Positions 33,773 through 46,831 of a stretch of 64,000 bases of DNA are shown piece after piece. Numbering within the stretch: the stretch's first letter is position 1; each line of letters starts with the position of its first letter. Both the position numbers and the translations under genes were made by a program. Below the pieces are notes generated by a model, which saw only the letters and a program-made list of their open reading frames with translations, made no database searches and was not told the DNA's origin. The stretch lies in NCBI GenBank assembly GCA_900708905.1, contig CAADRB010000007.1, positions 232,146 to 296,145 of the forward strand, written 5' to 3'. Source of the stretch: Hymenolepis diminuta. Taxonomy: Eukaryota; Platyhelminthes; Cestoda; Cyclophyllidea; Hymenolepididae.

Positions 33773-36700
33773 GAAAACGTACCTGTTCTAGCATTTCAGA
33801 TCTTACCACCACAATATAAACAGAAATGGTGATAAATATTTATATTAGGAGAGAACAGAGAGAATTTTGGCTAGACAGTAAAGTTCAATAAGCGAACTTA
33901 AGGAAACGTGTTGAAATCCAGATTTAGATTGTATTGAAGGAAGTTGATAGGATGATGAAAAAGTAGAAATCAGCTGTCGAAGTGTTTCTAGTCCGAAGTT
34001 TCTCAATTCCATATCTTGTCTTCAAGTCGTCCATAATCCTTATCAATATGTGGTACGACGCCGATCCTGAAAGCTTGAAAGCTATTCGGGATAAAAACTG
34101 TTCTCAGTCTGATGGTTTTGACCTCCAAACATCAACGATATGAAGTCGAATGTATTCGTAAATAGAGCCTTCGTTTAATTAATAAAATTTCTCAGAGCAC
34201 CGGCATTTTAACATTGTCTATCCAGTTCTAATACAATTATTTCATGGCTATATCTGGTGGCGTAATGATCATGGAAATAGAGACTATGCCTCCTGTCAAT
34301 AAACAGCATATAAGAGTCATATTATTCCACCAAGTATGAAAGTGCGACTAAGATATACTGATATGTAACCATGCAAACATAGGCTTAGCTAGCTTCAAGA
34401 ACGTGTTCGTAAAAAGTAATGTGCTTAAATACCTGTCGAAATTTATTGTCAGGGTTTTCTGTTAAATTAAGAGTAATTATTATTCTTATTGCCCACGATA
34501 ATCGAAAATGTTATTTTCAATAATGAAAAAAATATTTAAACACGAAGATCGATAGTGTATTCCATAAGAGATCGGGTATTAGAAGTAAAAATCAGAACAC
34601 TGAATGATTCTTGCACCCGAAGAACGGTCATCCCGTCGATAGTTCTAAAAAAATGCTTTCTTTCCCATACGACTGATAGTCTCGCACTTCAAATTTTTAC
34701 CTCAAACTCCTTTTAGGCACTAATTTGAGTTTTGAGATACTGGAATTAACTCTCTTGGCTGTCTTAGCTATGATAAACAGGTCGAATCAAAGATGTCCTG
34801 TGTATCATCATTGACGGGCCTTAGCTATTACTTTACATAGGAGTTCTCTCAAGTTCTTCCTGATATCTGATGACCCGAAGATGTTTTAGGATTAGAAGGC
34901 TGAAGAATCTTTTAATCACAATCTAAAATCGAATTCTTCTTAGTTGAAGCTTTGGCCTAAAGATTTCTCCGATGAATCTGCTGGTCTGGCTCTTCACATT
35001 TCATCATAGTAAATTAATATCGGCCTTCTTGCAGTGTTTAAAGGAACCTTAAGTGCGCCGTTATCAGACGTCTCAGTCCAAAGGTCCAAACTTCTTTCTT
35101 TCCTTTGTCTTTTCATTTACTTTAATAAAGAAAGTGGGTATTTATTATTAAACGTCCATTCTATTTAAGTAGTATTTGTGAATAAGCATGTGATCAAATA
35201 AAAAATAAACAAAGCGTTTTGTTCTTTACTATTACTGTGGAAAATTCAAACATTCTTTCAAATGCACTTCGCCAAATATGGTCTATATCTGTTTAGTATC
35301 ATTTTGTAAAATGTTCGAAAAGGCGAACTCCCTTCATTTAACTAACTACGAATAAAGAAAAATGCGGGTCTTAAAGTCTTGGATTTTTGGAGAAGACAAC
35401 AGTAGGATTGAGTTGCTTGTTCACTTCTCGATGAAGTTTGTCCTTTCATTAGTTTCAAAATCAGATCTGAGTTTACTGAAAGCTTAATATCGAAAGAGTG
35501 ACATTCTAATTCTGGTAGATCTTGTGGTACAAAATTTACGAGTAATGTAGTGGTCAACATGCAATCCTCCCAAGTCAAAGGAAACGAAATCTGTCATCTG
35601 TTCACTCACTTTCTTAGAATACTGTTATAATGGCTTACGATAATTTTTTAGTTCATATTAAGGAATACACGATTTATTAATATTGCTTCTAAATGCATAC
35701 AACTTAGTTTAATCACATTAATTTACTGATTAATCGGGTAGAATTTTAAATTTAGTGAATATCGGCATGCCGTTTCATATTATTCCGCATACTTGTTTAT
35801 TTGAATGAAAGAATGGAACTTTATTTTGTAAATTAGTGACTAACTTGCAGATTTACCTATTAACTGATCCAAAATATGGTTAAATAATTACAAAAGTTCT
35901 ATCTATTTTGAAGCCAATTGTTCTCTTGCCTCGTTCAGTTTGAAAGACGCATTTAAGCAATGGATGAAGGTAAGAAAATATGCCTATAAAATATAGAACG
36001 CCACGACTAGTCTTGATTAAGAAGACCACTCTGGACGATGCATATTATATCATGGTTTTGATATTATTTTTTTCCAGAGTTCACCTTGAGTAAACTGTAG
36101 TAAGTTGCACAATACAAAATGCATCGTCACTACGGAATTAAATCAAACAGTTATTATAGTGAAAATAATCCCACCTATGAATCTTGGAGCCAAATGGTGA
36201 AGACTGAACATCAGTTAATCAAAAAGTGACCTCTTTCCTATTTGAAAATAGGGATGACTCAGTGCCTCCAACTTAAAATAATGTGTGGCCCGGGTTGTCT
36301 TTACCTAATATTTGACCCCTTTCCCACTTCCTTATTCGGGTGCTATAATGTGATTCCATGGTCAATAATAGTAATAATAATGACAATAAATGTTCGGATT
36401 TTAATGGGAGGGAAGTCAACATCTCCTATGAAATGCATGTATGCAAATGGGTAATTAATCGGATTAAATAGTGCCAACAATATTTTATTAATGAGCATAA
36501 TATTTTTCAATGAGAAGGAACTAAGCATCACAGAACCATAAACAATCCTATTTATAATATACGTTCTTATCACTTAGAAGTCTGCTGTAAGATGAAGGCA
36601 GTTACGAAACGATAAGAAATAATGCAATGCAAATTTCTCATCTTACAAAGAGATCGAAAAGCAAATAATCAAAGAATTAAGTGTTCTATTGAAGTAAGGT

Positions 36701-37352
36701 CGTTGTATTCCTTAACATCTTCTCTTTTCTTTCATTTTTAACTCGCAATTGGCCCATGTACAAATCCCAGCATGTACTTATCCCGCCAGAATTATGAATT
36801 CGAAATATTTTGCGTCATTCATAAATTACTTCTCATACCAGTTATCTGAAAGCATTTGGATTGTGGACATCCCATTCATTTTGCCACTTTTAGCTAACTT
36901 GGGCTGTCACTTTCATCATTAATAGTAGTAGCCTCTTTAACACAGAGAGGGAACTAAGTGCAACGTTCGATAACCATTACTCATTTATTTAAAATCGTTA
37001 GAATATATTAGGCTAATATGATGGTAAGAGGAGAGATTTAGTACATGGACTTTGAAACCATGAAATAAGAAAACAACTGGACAACCTTTCATGATGTTGA
37101 TTATAAGAATTTGGTAGATAAATTACATTAAACATAACAGTCTCGCAGAATTGTATATAACGCATAGGCTAATTCATATATCTACGCAGGTTTTCAGATG
37201 GTGATTTTCTATTGGTTGTTCATCGAGCGAACAAAAAAACGCAAAAACCAGCCATTTTCACATAGTGAACTTCAATATGGACTGTTTAACAGCTCCATTT
37301 CCGCTCAAACAGCGTTGACGATTATCTTATGCTACTTCAATTCCTTGTTTTA

Positions 37353-37371
37353 CTCTCACTCTCTCTCTCTC
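37353..37371 (+). repeat. (CT)n microsatellite
   Basis: Nearly pure CT dinucleotides, interrupted once by 'ca'. Confidence 0.8.
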
Positions 37372-37689
37372 ATTTCTTCATATTTGTCTAACATATCCCT
37401 TCTTCACACTCAAATCTTCACCTTCTAAAATGGGGAATGAATGTTAGCCTTTAGAATATTTATTAAATTTGTAACGAGATTTTTCTAAAACTTACTTGAT
37501 CAGTTTTCCAAAGTACTTAAATTACTAATTTACATATAGATTTTTAAGTACAAGTCTTTCGGGATTAAGAATTCCGTTCTAATTATGATATTGTAATCAT
37601 CCTTGGACCTTGAAATATTGAAAACGGCCACAAAAAGGATGTTTGAAGCTATTAAAATTGGTCGTTTTTAGAGAATAGGAGTCTCTTCA

Positions 37690-37900
37690 TTGCAGTTTGA
37701 TCTCCGAGTTTCTGTGTGAGTTATCATTCTCGATATTCTGGGCTTTTTGATCCGTCGATATATTTAAATGGTTTGTTAGGTCATTAGGATCTTCTTATAG
37801 CTATGAGGGAGGGCTCACTTCAGATTATGATGTAATATCCTGACACTAACGAGCATATTGTGGCCTTTCCACCTTTGATATTCTGACTTCCATGAATGAA
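37690..37900 (-). repeat. SINE-body repeat copy
   Basis: 'gatctccgagtttctgtgtg', then 'attctcgatattctgggct', 'ttaaatggtttgttagg' and 'ctgacactaacgagcatattgtggcc'. The last piece matches 'ttgacactaactagg' and 'gtggcctct' in the 17580-17950 copy. Confidence 0.6.
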
Positions 37901-38184
37901 TAATGCTCCTAGTAATGTATTTAAACATCTCCCCAGTTAGACATTATCAAAAATTTTATGTGACATTATATTTCATTATTAAAACTGCCTGCTCTTAATT
38001 AAAGGTTTATTTCTGAATCTTGTTACTCAATACCTATAAAATAAGAGCCTATGTGGTATCGTGCGCTACGTTTTCACTAAACGGTAGCTTTTTTGCTTCA
38101 TGTTTATTCACTTATCACTAGTGATCGCTAATATGACTTATGCTTGTGAAATTCTACTAACTTAAACATTATATCTCTCATCTC

Positions 38185-38515
38185 TTCCATGTTAAAACTG
38201 TAAGCTGCGGAATGTAATATAAAATCGTTTGTCTTTTCAACCACTGAAAAATTATTTGAAGCGGCAAGACGGACCTTTCTTGATTAAATAACACCAATAA
38301 AATAGCGAATTTGAATTTTGTAGCATGAAATGCCCATTTATTAAATATTGTATAACTCGAGTCCAAAAATTAAATGGAACAAGACTGCTTGAAATCCTGA
38401 CGTTTCTTTCTGTATCATTTTAATCTCCTCCCTCCTATCATGTATTCGACTTACTGTTATGTGGTATCGATTGCTCTACACTATTAAAAACTGTAAAATT
38501 TTACTGTAGAACTCT
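38185..38515 (+). repeat. Dispersed module R2, copy 2
   Basis: 'gtaagctgcggaatgtaat', 'ttatttgaagcggcaagacg', 'cttgattaaataacaccaat', 'cgagtccaaaaattaaatgg' and 'gaaatcctgacgtttc' parallel the 22650 and 59040 copies. It lies directly upstream of the SINE at 38548. Confidence 0.75.
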
Positions 38516-38547
38516 GGATAATAAAGCTAAGAATGTTAATAGATCAC

Positions 38548-38890
38548 GTGCGTGGGTGGCGCATTGGCCAACGCACTACTTTGTCACATCAGAGGATACG
38601 GGTTCAATTCTCGTCGGCGCACGCGCGGTGAGAAGAATAGCCAACCTCACTGGTTAAGTCTTGCTAGTATAGGGGTGTCGGAATTCGATTCTTTCACCGG
38701 GAAGCCTCTACAGTTTGACTATATCCCAAGATGGGATATCCTGAATGGGCTATCCTTTATTACTTATAAAATAAAAATGCCAAGAATCAAAGTGGCATGA
38801 TCAATCATTCGATCAAGTTGATTAGCCAACGAGCCCTATATTTACCCAGAAACTCAAGAATTAACTGATATAAAGTGGACTTTGAAATAT
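38548..38890 (+). repeat. SINE with tRNA-like head (tRNA-Arg-like)
   Basis: 38548-38625 resembles a decayed tRNA. Acceptor halves GCGTGGG and CGCACGC pair with one mismatch. 'tggcgcattgg' sits where the A box should be, and 'gggttcaattc' fits the B box (GGTTCRANNC). The anticodon arm is degenerate; the layout is closest to tRNA-Arg, a tentative call. Downstream come 'cctcactggttaagtc', and at 38785-38870 'ggcatgatcaatcattcg', 'gccaacgagccc' and 'acccagaaactcaag', the reverse complement of the body repeat seen across the window. It is therefore probably an RNA polymerase III-derived SINE rather than a working tRNA gene. Confidence 0.72.
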
Positions 38891-41800
38891 TTGTGTATTA
38901 CAAAATGGATCATACCGCTTATAAAAGCGGAAAATTTAGTGCTTCCAAAGATCAACTAAATTAATACTTTTTATGCACTCTTATTCGACTCTCATTTTCA
39001 TTCTTCACTGGATAACTTTGCTATTCGAATGTTCAGATGCTATCTACAGTTGAACCATTAAAAACCACTTTCATTTCAAGGAGTTTGAAATAAGTTGGCT
39101 GCCTCTAAACTAAAATTGGCTTAAAATAGGAAATGACAAGCAAACGCCAGTTGGGGGTATTAAAAATAATAAAATTTTTTCATGTATGCTTAAAATTTAA
39201 AATTTTCGAGGATAATTATCCACAATAAATTTCTAAGATATCTTCTGTTGAATGCATTAGATCGAAAAATAATTTTTCCTGTTATTAAAACAGAACAAAA
39301 ATATTCAGTATTTTCGAAAATTTAAAACAAATATTATAAATAAATAGGGAAAACACTCAACTTAAATGCCATCGAGCCCACTGCCTGTGGGAGAAATTTC
39401 AATCCAGTGTCCCATATTGAGATTAATGCATAAATTGCATTCATCCAAGGTCTTGTGCAACGACAAATTGAATCCCGCTTCTCCTCTTTTACTTCTCGTT
39501 TTCGAAATAAATTTTATCACATGAAATCCACAACTGGGCAAAGGTGAGGGAAGATTGAGGAAAAACGTTTAGACCTTCAAATGTGCGCTCTTTCAGGAAT
39601 TTCCAGATTCATTGTCGGTGTTTTGGAGTGCGTTTATCTCGCTACGTTGCAATTGTGAAATGGAAGAAGTATAAAATAAATGTGGAAAGTATTGGATTAC
39701 AAATATTATGCTAAAAATATTTTCAATGTTTCAATGATAAGTACTATGCATCTTTTATGCTTTTGTATAGCTACCTTGCATTTGTAACATTGAGTAATTC
39801 AAATAGAAGTTTGTATTTTTCCGCATTCCCACTATCCCGCATTTCATAAATTGTTTCACATTTGTCTGATAGTGAAGGAAGGCACACACCCATGAATGGG
39901 TGGCACCACTCTCAATTTTGAAATATATCGCTATGTGGAGCCAATTTTATCATGCAGTAGAGAAGTCACTAACAGGATGATAACGACCTGCCTGATTTTA
40001 ACATAACAGAGGTTACCGAAGTCCATTCAATGTTAGGTCTAAAATAGATCTGAAATAATGATTCCATTTAGGCTAATGAAGAATACCTCTAAGGACTCAT
40101 GATTTCAATTAATTTCGATAGTCATGTCAAATATTATTAATACCCGCAGTAATACAAATTTGTCCACTGTATTTTCACTAAGGCATGATTTTAACAGAGG
40201 GGAAATTACGTGGTTACGTTATGAATAACTTTCATCAAAGAGAGGAAGGAGAAAGGTAGATTGGTGGAATTCAGTCTTTAAATCAAAATTTATACGCTGC
40301 TCTGTAGAAAGTGTACGTGAGTGATGGCATAATACCGTAGAGACTGGAGAGTCCAGCTGAGCTTTCACCTTTCTAACTTCTTACAACCGAGTTAGCTAGT
40401 TGTGATCGAGTAATTTTTTGTGCGGTCACAACAGCTCCAGTTGCTCCAAAAATACCAAAAATAAAAGTGAATACAAACCTTCATTTACAAAAGCCGACAT
40501 CAATTTGCTGTAGTGCAGCAACCACGTTAAAGTTACCGCCAATCAGTTTAAAAATAGCAGCCTTTGAAAATGCAAATGGGCGAATTGGCGTACCCTTAAC
40601 GGTGCCATGAATACATTATCAGATTGCCATGGATTTGCTGAAACAAAATGAAGAACAGCTGGGGTGAAAACGACACTCAATATTCCAGTGATTGAAATAA
40701 ATAGTAGCGGGCAAGCATTTAGAAATATCTTACTAATGGAACTTCACTTTTAACATTTTCACAAAAGTGTAAATGATGACGAAAGCAAAATTTAGGAAAA
40801 TAAACCCCAGATTAATGAAGGAGATTCTTAACTAAAGAAGAATCTGACTTGATTAACAGGCTTTATCTGTGGAAAAGCAGGTTATGAGATAAGGATTCAG
40901 CTAATGGGTCTGTGGCAGTCCTTTACAGGGTCCCCAATTTGAAGTGGCAGAGTCACCAGTTTGGACAGAAGTCCTTTCTTTGGTCCTTCTTGGCATACGA
41001 ACAGGTCCATAAACTCTGGACATAGAAAACATGAATATAAAGTGCATTTATTTTATGTTATCGTGATTAGCTTGTCGATTTTATTCTGTTTATTGCCTTC
41101 TTCGCAAATTTGTGTGCATGGCTCATAATCCAGCCTTCGAATAGCTTTTCAATTTCTACCATTATGCAATATCTCTGTTGTGATTTCTACTTCTCCGAGA
41201 AATCCCCTTTTCAATTTGAAAATTTCATGATTATTGAGTCCTCTCTATTCTTTCTTATTAGAATGTTATCCCCCGTATTCATCTCATTTCTGTGGTAGCT
41301 GATTTCGTGCAGTTTGGAGAAGGAAAAGGTAATTCCAATCTTCTGAGGAAGAGCTTCTCTTAATATGAGCCCACTTAGAAACCTAATAAGAAATCCTCAA
41401 GTTTAAACTGTACGATGCTGTGAAGTATAATGTGGATAAACGAATGAATTATGAATTGAGATGAAGCAAGATCCTTTTGAGTCTTTTTAATCAGAATCTT
41501 TCTTTGTTCATTCTCGTTTCTACTATTTTGCAGTTCTCTGAGCCTAATTATTCTTCAATCATGAAGAATTGTGAATTAGATTAACTTGCCATTACTAAAA
41601 ATTATAATCTTATAGTTACAGATTTAAGTAAAATATTATTACGTTTTCGCAAATCAATCTCTTTCCATATCAATTAAAGCAAACTTGACAAAAACACCTT
41701 CATTCTTTTTGCACCATCAATTTACTCCCTCATGTTTCAGTTTTATGATTTACATATCCATTAAATCAAATATATTTATAATTTTTTGGCAATAATCTAT

Positions 41801-44800
41801 TTTTTCCTAATGATTTGTTCATCCTCGTGTATTTAATAAATTATATTCCCCTTGAATAGACCTAATCCATATAGCAGGACTTTACCAGTTGAATTATGAA
41901 AAATAAATAATTTTATGTTTGATAAACAATTTCAAATTTATATTTTCTAAGAAATATGCACCATTTAATTTTTTATAGTGAAAGTGTTTAAGGTCTGCGT
42001 CTGATTTTTAAAAAATTGACAATCATTCTCAAGGTCGTCCACCTAGAAGCTTCAATTTTGCGTGTTCAAGAATTGCGTGACTTGATGGGGCATGAAAAAG
42101 AATTTGTTTAGACTGCGTTTTCACTAATTTAAGGTTCTACTTTTTGTGCTTCTGGAATTCACGTGAAATGACATGGCAAATACCGTCTCCAAAATGCTTA
42201 AAATGCAATTAAAAATGAAGAATAGTTATTGCATGAGGCTCTGTTACCACCCTAATATTTGTCCAGTTCCATACAGTATTCTCCACTGCCTGTGTTGAAT
42301 ATATTCTAACTAAAAGTAGTGAGTTCCAAATCTACATAGCCATTCATTCTACCTACTGAATAGTAAAATTCAATTTCTTTATTTGCTGGAATCATATCTT
42401 TAGAAGAAAAATGATTTGGGAAGATAGTGTATTTTATGATAAGGTTTCTAACTGAATTAAAGATTTTTACAAAGTCTGTTAGAATTAACATGAAGTGTGT
42501 GTTTAGGAATATGAAATTAAGTGAATGACCCGAAAACTTATTAAACTTCCATAGAACGAGATGAGGAATAAGATACGAAACAAATACGAGCAACTAACTC
42601 ATCGAAGTTGGGGACATATAAGTGTCCAAAACAAGTGGTCAAGCTGCTGACAATTATCACAAATCGTGGAGAATGTATCTTTCCCCTACAACTATTGATA
42701 TTGATATTCCTTCCAGAAATCATTCTTTGTAAGCAAAGAGCGAGGTAATTGAGTTCCTCACCTCGGTTGGTTCTATTATCGGTCTTATGAATTCGTGTAA
42801 AGTCGGTCATTGGGTTGGCTTGGCAATTCAGGTAATGTTAAAGCAGTTTTACAATTTACGAGTTAGAGATTTAGGAAAAGAAGTGTATCAAATGAGCGAC
42901 CACGAAAAACGTTTAGAAATGCTCATTAAACAAATGAGGGACATACAAAACTCATTATTTGTAATGAGATAAGGAAAGATGGACTTGAGTTGCCATGTGC
43001 CCCTGTTCATTACCCCGAATAAGCCATCACTTTATTCTGACTTGCCACTGGCAAATATTTTAGATGCCACCTGTTAATTGCATTTCAAAAAATACTTTCA
43101 AAGCTTTCTGAAAGTTTACTCTATTTTGAAATAAATTTTCGCACAATTAGCTGTAATAGACTTAACGAAAAATTTGCACGACTGTAAAGGGGCCGCCAGA
43201 TCAATATTACGGACTACTGAATTTCCATTTCAGTAAGAATTCACGCTCAAACAAATAAAGATGCATCAAGTGAAAATTCGTAAAAGATTCGTCTTTACGG
43301 CGTCATCAATGGGGGATCAGGTGTTTATAATATAAATATAGGCAAAAATGCATTTGTTTTAAACGATTACATAAATTAAAACACTCCAGTATATTTTATA
43401 AATAAATTAACTTCAGGATATTGTAAATAATGTACATACGGAGCGCTTGAAAATCGTAAGCTTTTAAATTATTTTAAAAAGCATTTATCCGTTTTTTCCG
43501 GATTTTACGAAGGAAAATGACATGAAAGAAACAGAAGAAATGGAATTAAAATATATTCATTTTCGGTCCCTCAAAGTTCCACAACAACTTCACTCGTATT
43601 ATTTTCATTCTCCGTAAGCTTTTTTGAGAGATGTTCGTTCATATCTGACGAAAAGACATGACAATACAAACGATTCCACTAGAATATGAAAAAATCCCTG
43701 AAATATATATTTAAAGATCTAGGCATCTTGAAAAGGATCACTACAAAGGCACGGGTGGTTCATTCCCACATTTCGGTGCACTGCTTATATAAGATTACAA
43801 AATTTTCTTTTTGTAACTCCTTATTTGTATTTTAGATTTTCAAGAGAAGGTTAAATAGAATTCTTATTTAAGACAAATCCTCAAATTATTGGGCTCTTAT
43901 TGTATAACTATAATCTACCTGGTTTTGTTACTTTGTAAATTGTCCTTCTGTTACAGAGAGACAATACATATTTATTTCATAGATGAAAGCAAATCTTATG
44001 CAGAGATAGGGATATTGGAAGCCTCTGTTTATATAAAATTTCTCTGAATGCCATGGAACTATTATTCAACAGAATGAAAGTTACAAATACAGGAGTGAAG
44101 TTATATTAACTGGACAGTAAACATTAATGGATATGACCAATGTTATTACAAATAAACATGTAAATATTAATTCTGAGAAAGCATGTTAGCTTTTGGGACC
44201 TATTAAATCATTCCAATAAGGGAAAAGGATATGAGGGCGATGATGATAAGTGAGGTTTAATATTAAAACTTAAAAAGAATTCATTATTAGCTCATTTTAT
44301 ACAACATTTTATCCAAGTTTTTACAATGCACTGCGTAATGAATTAATGTATCAAGATTAAAAGTGTAAAAATTTTCCTCAAAACTCCTGGAAGAGTTTCC
44401 GTCTACAATGACCTTAACTTACAGACCATTTGTTTAAATTAAGTGACTGATCATATCAATTCGATTCATTTGTCTCGTGTAATGGCAAAGGCATATGATT
44501 TCCGCTAGGTAGGTTGTTTTTAAAATAGCGAAACTATTGGTTTTTTTATAATATAAATAACGCTTTGCGCCATGGTTTCTAAGATATATATTAATTCATT
44601 GATTATCAAACCCAAAAGTAATTATACATTCTTGAGGATGCAGATTTATTTATGTAGCGCGTTGGCAAAAGTGGGTTGAAGTGCGTAAACTCAAATGAAG
44701 AATTTCTTGTCGAAATCGAGATGCATTTATTATCTGACATGCCAAAGTATCTCCATAAATCTTTTCGCAGTGTATCCAGTAATTTCATTAAAATGTATTG

Positions 44801-45558
44801 AATATTTAAATTCACTTCAAAGCTGATTAAAGTTGTCAGTAAGGAGTTGCAATAAGACCCTATATTATCAAATTATTGTAAGCAATCAATCATAACAAAT
44901 ATTAAATATTCACCATATCTCAGAAATATTAGTTGAACAAATTGTATAAGTAAATTGAACTCGGAAATAATTTAATTTATCGATATCTAACTGGTGAATT
45001 AAAGAATTCAGTACTTCCAATTAGCAGAGAATACCCTATTTTAGGTATTATCATTAAATATTGTATTATGATCGATGTTATTGATTCTTTCCTCGACATT
45101 AACGAATATCTGAAAAAATTATTTTTCTCATCGTGATCAATGAATATTGAAAAAAATTCAAGTGCAAGTAGAGCCCGTGTAAAAAATCATATCTAAAATA
45201 TACACTAACAGTTTTTATCTTATTGAATGGGCAAGATCATATCTCTCCCAGATTGAGAGAGAGGAAGTCACTCCGGAGTCAACAATGTTACCGTGATCTT
45301 TTATTGTCTCAAAAAACGACTCCCACTGGAAGAAGTATGACTTTCAATGCTACATTTGCGTAATTTACCCATTCCTGTCTTAAACCAATTAATATATACC
45401 TGAATAGATAGAGTTGTGCTGTCACCTGGCCTGAGGTACATGAGTGTCGCGTTCCGTTGAAACTTAGATTTGAAAACAACTGGGTGACAGTTGCGCTAGA
45501 TATGGAAATTTAAGAATGAAGATTCTCACTCTTTTGTATTTTCTCAATCCCGCATGTA
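38891..45558. other. Intergenic, no gene recognised
   Basis: Long AT-rich stretch. A block at 40900-40980 ('acagggtccccaatttg' and 'gagtcaccagtttgg') resembles 3300-3350 and could be a shared retroelement piece. The 42541-42975 region is less AT-rich and has short frames on both strands without known domains. Confidence 0.4.
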
Positions 45559-45588
45559 TCAGGTTGTAACAGAAGTTCTGTCCAATTC
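45559..45588 (+). repeat. Mariner left terminal inverted repeat
   Basis: Pairs with 46803-46831 with about four mismatches. It contains 'agaagttctgtccaatt', typical of mariner ends. Confidence 0.88.
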
Positions 45589-45740
45589 CTGAGCTGTATT
45601 TAGGGCACGACTATTTCAACTTAGCTTCTTAATGCTGTATGCTTGTCTATGGTAATTTATAAAATATTATTTTTTCTTTCAGACTGTGTGATAATAATCG
45701 TTATTAATAACTATTTCTAGCCCTATTATGCACTCCAAAT

Positions 45741-46730
45741 AAAGAACATATCAGGCTTTTTTTACTGTTTGAATTTCATAGAGGAAACACGGCAAGCTCA
45801 GCAGCAAAATCACTCAGAGACACTCATGGAAATGATGTTGTGAATGAAAAGACCTGCAGAAGGTGGTTTCAAAAAGGATGATTTCAGCCTGAAAGATGAA
45901 CTGTGATCAGGATGCTCAAAAAATTCAATTCTGAGCAATTGCAAGTTGCCATTGATGAAAATCCAACCTCCACTACTAGAGAACCGAGAAAAAACCTTTC
46001 ACTTAAGCCATATGACCATATATAGGGAAATAGAAGTACCTGGCCGGGAAAGTCTCAAAGACTATGAAATGGCTCCCACATGAGAAATGAGATTTGTCAG
46101 AAATGAACAAGCAGCGGCGTGTGACCTGTTGCGTTTCACTGTCCTCGTTAGTTTTGGGCACCTTTTTTGGACCGAATCATAACTGACAGTGATGAGAAGT
46201 GATGGATCCTTTACAACAATGTTAAGCGCAAAAGACAGTGGCTAAGTCGTGAATCAAAGCTAATCCCACAACCGAAAAGTGGAGTGTACCCGGAGAAAAT
46301 CCTTTTGTGAGTATAGTGGAATTTGAAGAGAATTGTTTATTATGAACTAATGGGTGACAATCAAACAATAAGACTTGAATTTTACTGTCAGCAGCTAACT
46401 CATCGAAAGCAGTTAATAGTAGGAAAATGGCCTTCTTTGATCAATCGAAAAGGAGTGATTCCGCATCACGACAATGCCAGACACCACACTTCAAGAACAA
46501 CCAAAAATCTCGTTGAAGAATTTGTCTGGGAAGTCATGCATCGACCACCATACTCTTCCCATCTTGCACCAACCGATTGTCATCTTTTCAGGTGCTTACA
46601 GATTCATTTAATGGGACGATGACCTACTTCGAGAGAAGAGGTGAAATTAAGAAGTTAGTGTCGTTTTTTGAGCCTAAACTGGCTAAATTCTATGAAGAAG
46701 GAGTGAGAAAGCTAATGGCAAGATGTAATT
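45741..46730 (+). pseudogene. Mariner transposase, degraded
   Basis: Encodes a cut-and-paste transposase in several frames. The N-terminal helix-turn-helix part reads LLFEFHRGNTASSAAKSLRD and ends TCRRWFQKG. The catalytic core has SDEK at 46188 with an extra TGA before WILYNNVKRKRQWLS, then a clean 99-codon stretch (46323-46622) with HHDNARHH (second Asp at 46470). The third Asp, in LAPTDCHLF, follows after exactly 34 residues. This is the DD34D signature of mariner. Breaks include TGA at 45904, the TGA in the SDEK region, frame changes near 45880 and 46300, and a stop just after LMGR. In SSHLAPTD the usual first Asp of SPDLAPSD is His. It cannot encode an active enzyme. Confidence 0.92.
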
Positions 46731-46802
46731 AATAAAAATGGTAACTATGTTGAACACCAAAAAAATGTATTTTGGCAAGATTTTCACTTTGAATCAAATT
46801 AT

Positions 46803-46831
46803 AAATGGACAGAACGTCTGTTTCAACCTGA
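46803..46831 (-). repeat. Mariner right terminal inverted repeat
   Basis: Reverse complement of the left end, about four mismatches; ends 'caacctga'. Confidence 0.88.

Larger units (their letters stand above)
33773..38184. other. Intergenic, no gene recognised
   Basis: AT-rich. A SINE-body copy lies at about 37690-37900. A (CT)n tract sits at 37353-37371. The scattered open frames of 60-80 codons are low-complexity or lack known motifs. Confidence 0.45.
45559..46831 (+). mobile_element. Mariner transposon (DD34D), dead copy
   Basis: A 1273-bp element bounded by imperfect inverted repeats of about 28 bp. The left end is TCAGGTTGTAACAGAAGTTC onward (45559). The right end, read inward on minus, is TCAGGTTGAAACAGACGTTC (46831). 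The left flank is TA (45557-45558), fitting the mariner target site; the right flank reads TG, a probable TA decayed. Length and ends fit a complete mariner-family insertion carrying the broken transposase at 45741-46730. Confidence 0.92.

Noticed and set aside
38548..38625. Functional tRNA gene
   Set aside because: Anticodon arm does not fold properly, B box is imperfect, and the downstream sequence is a dispersed repeat; a SINE head is the better reading.
42787..42972. A 61-codon frame with a charged, coiled-coil-like end
   Set aside because: Too short, no homology and no splice partners in frame.
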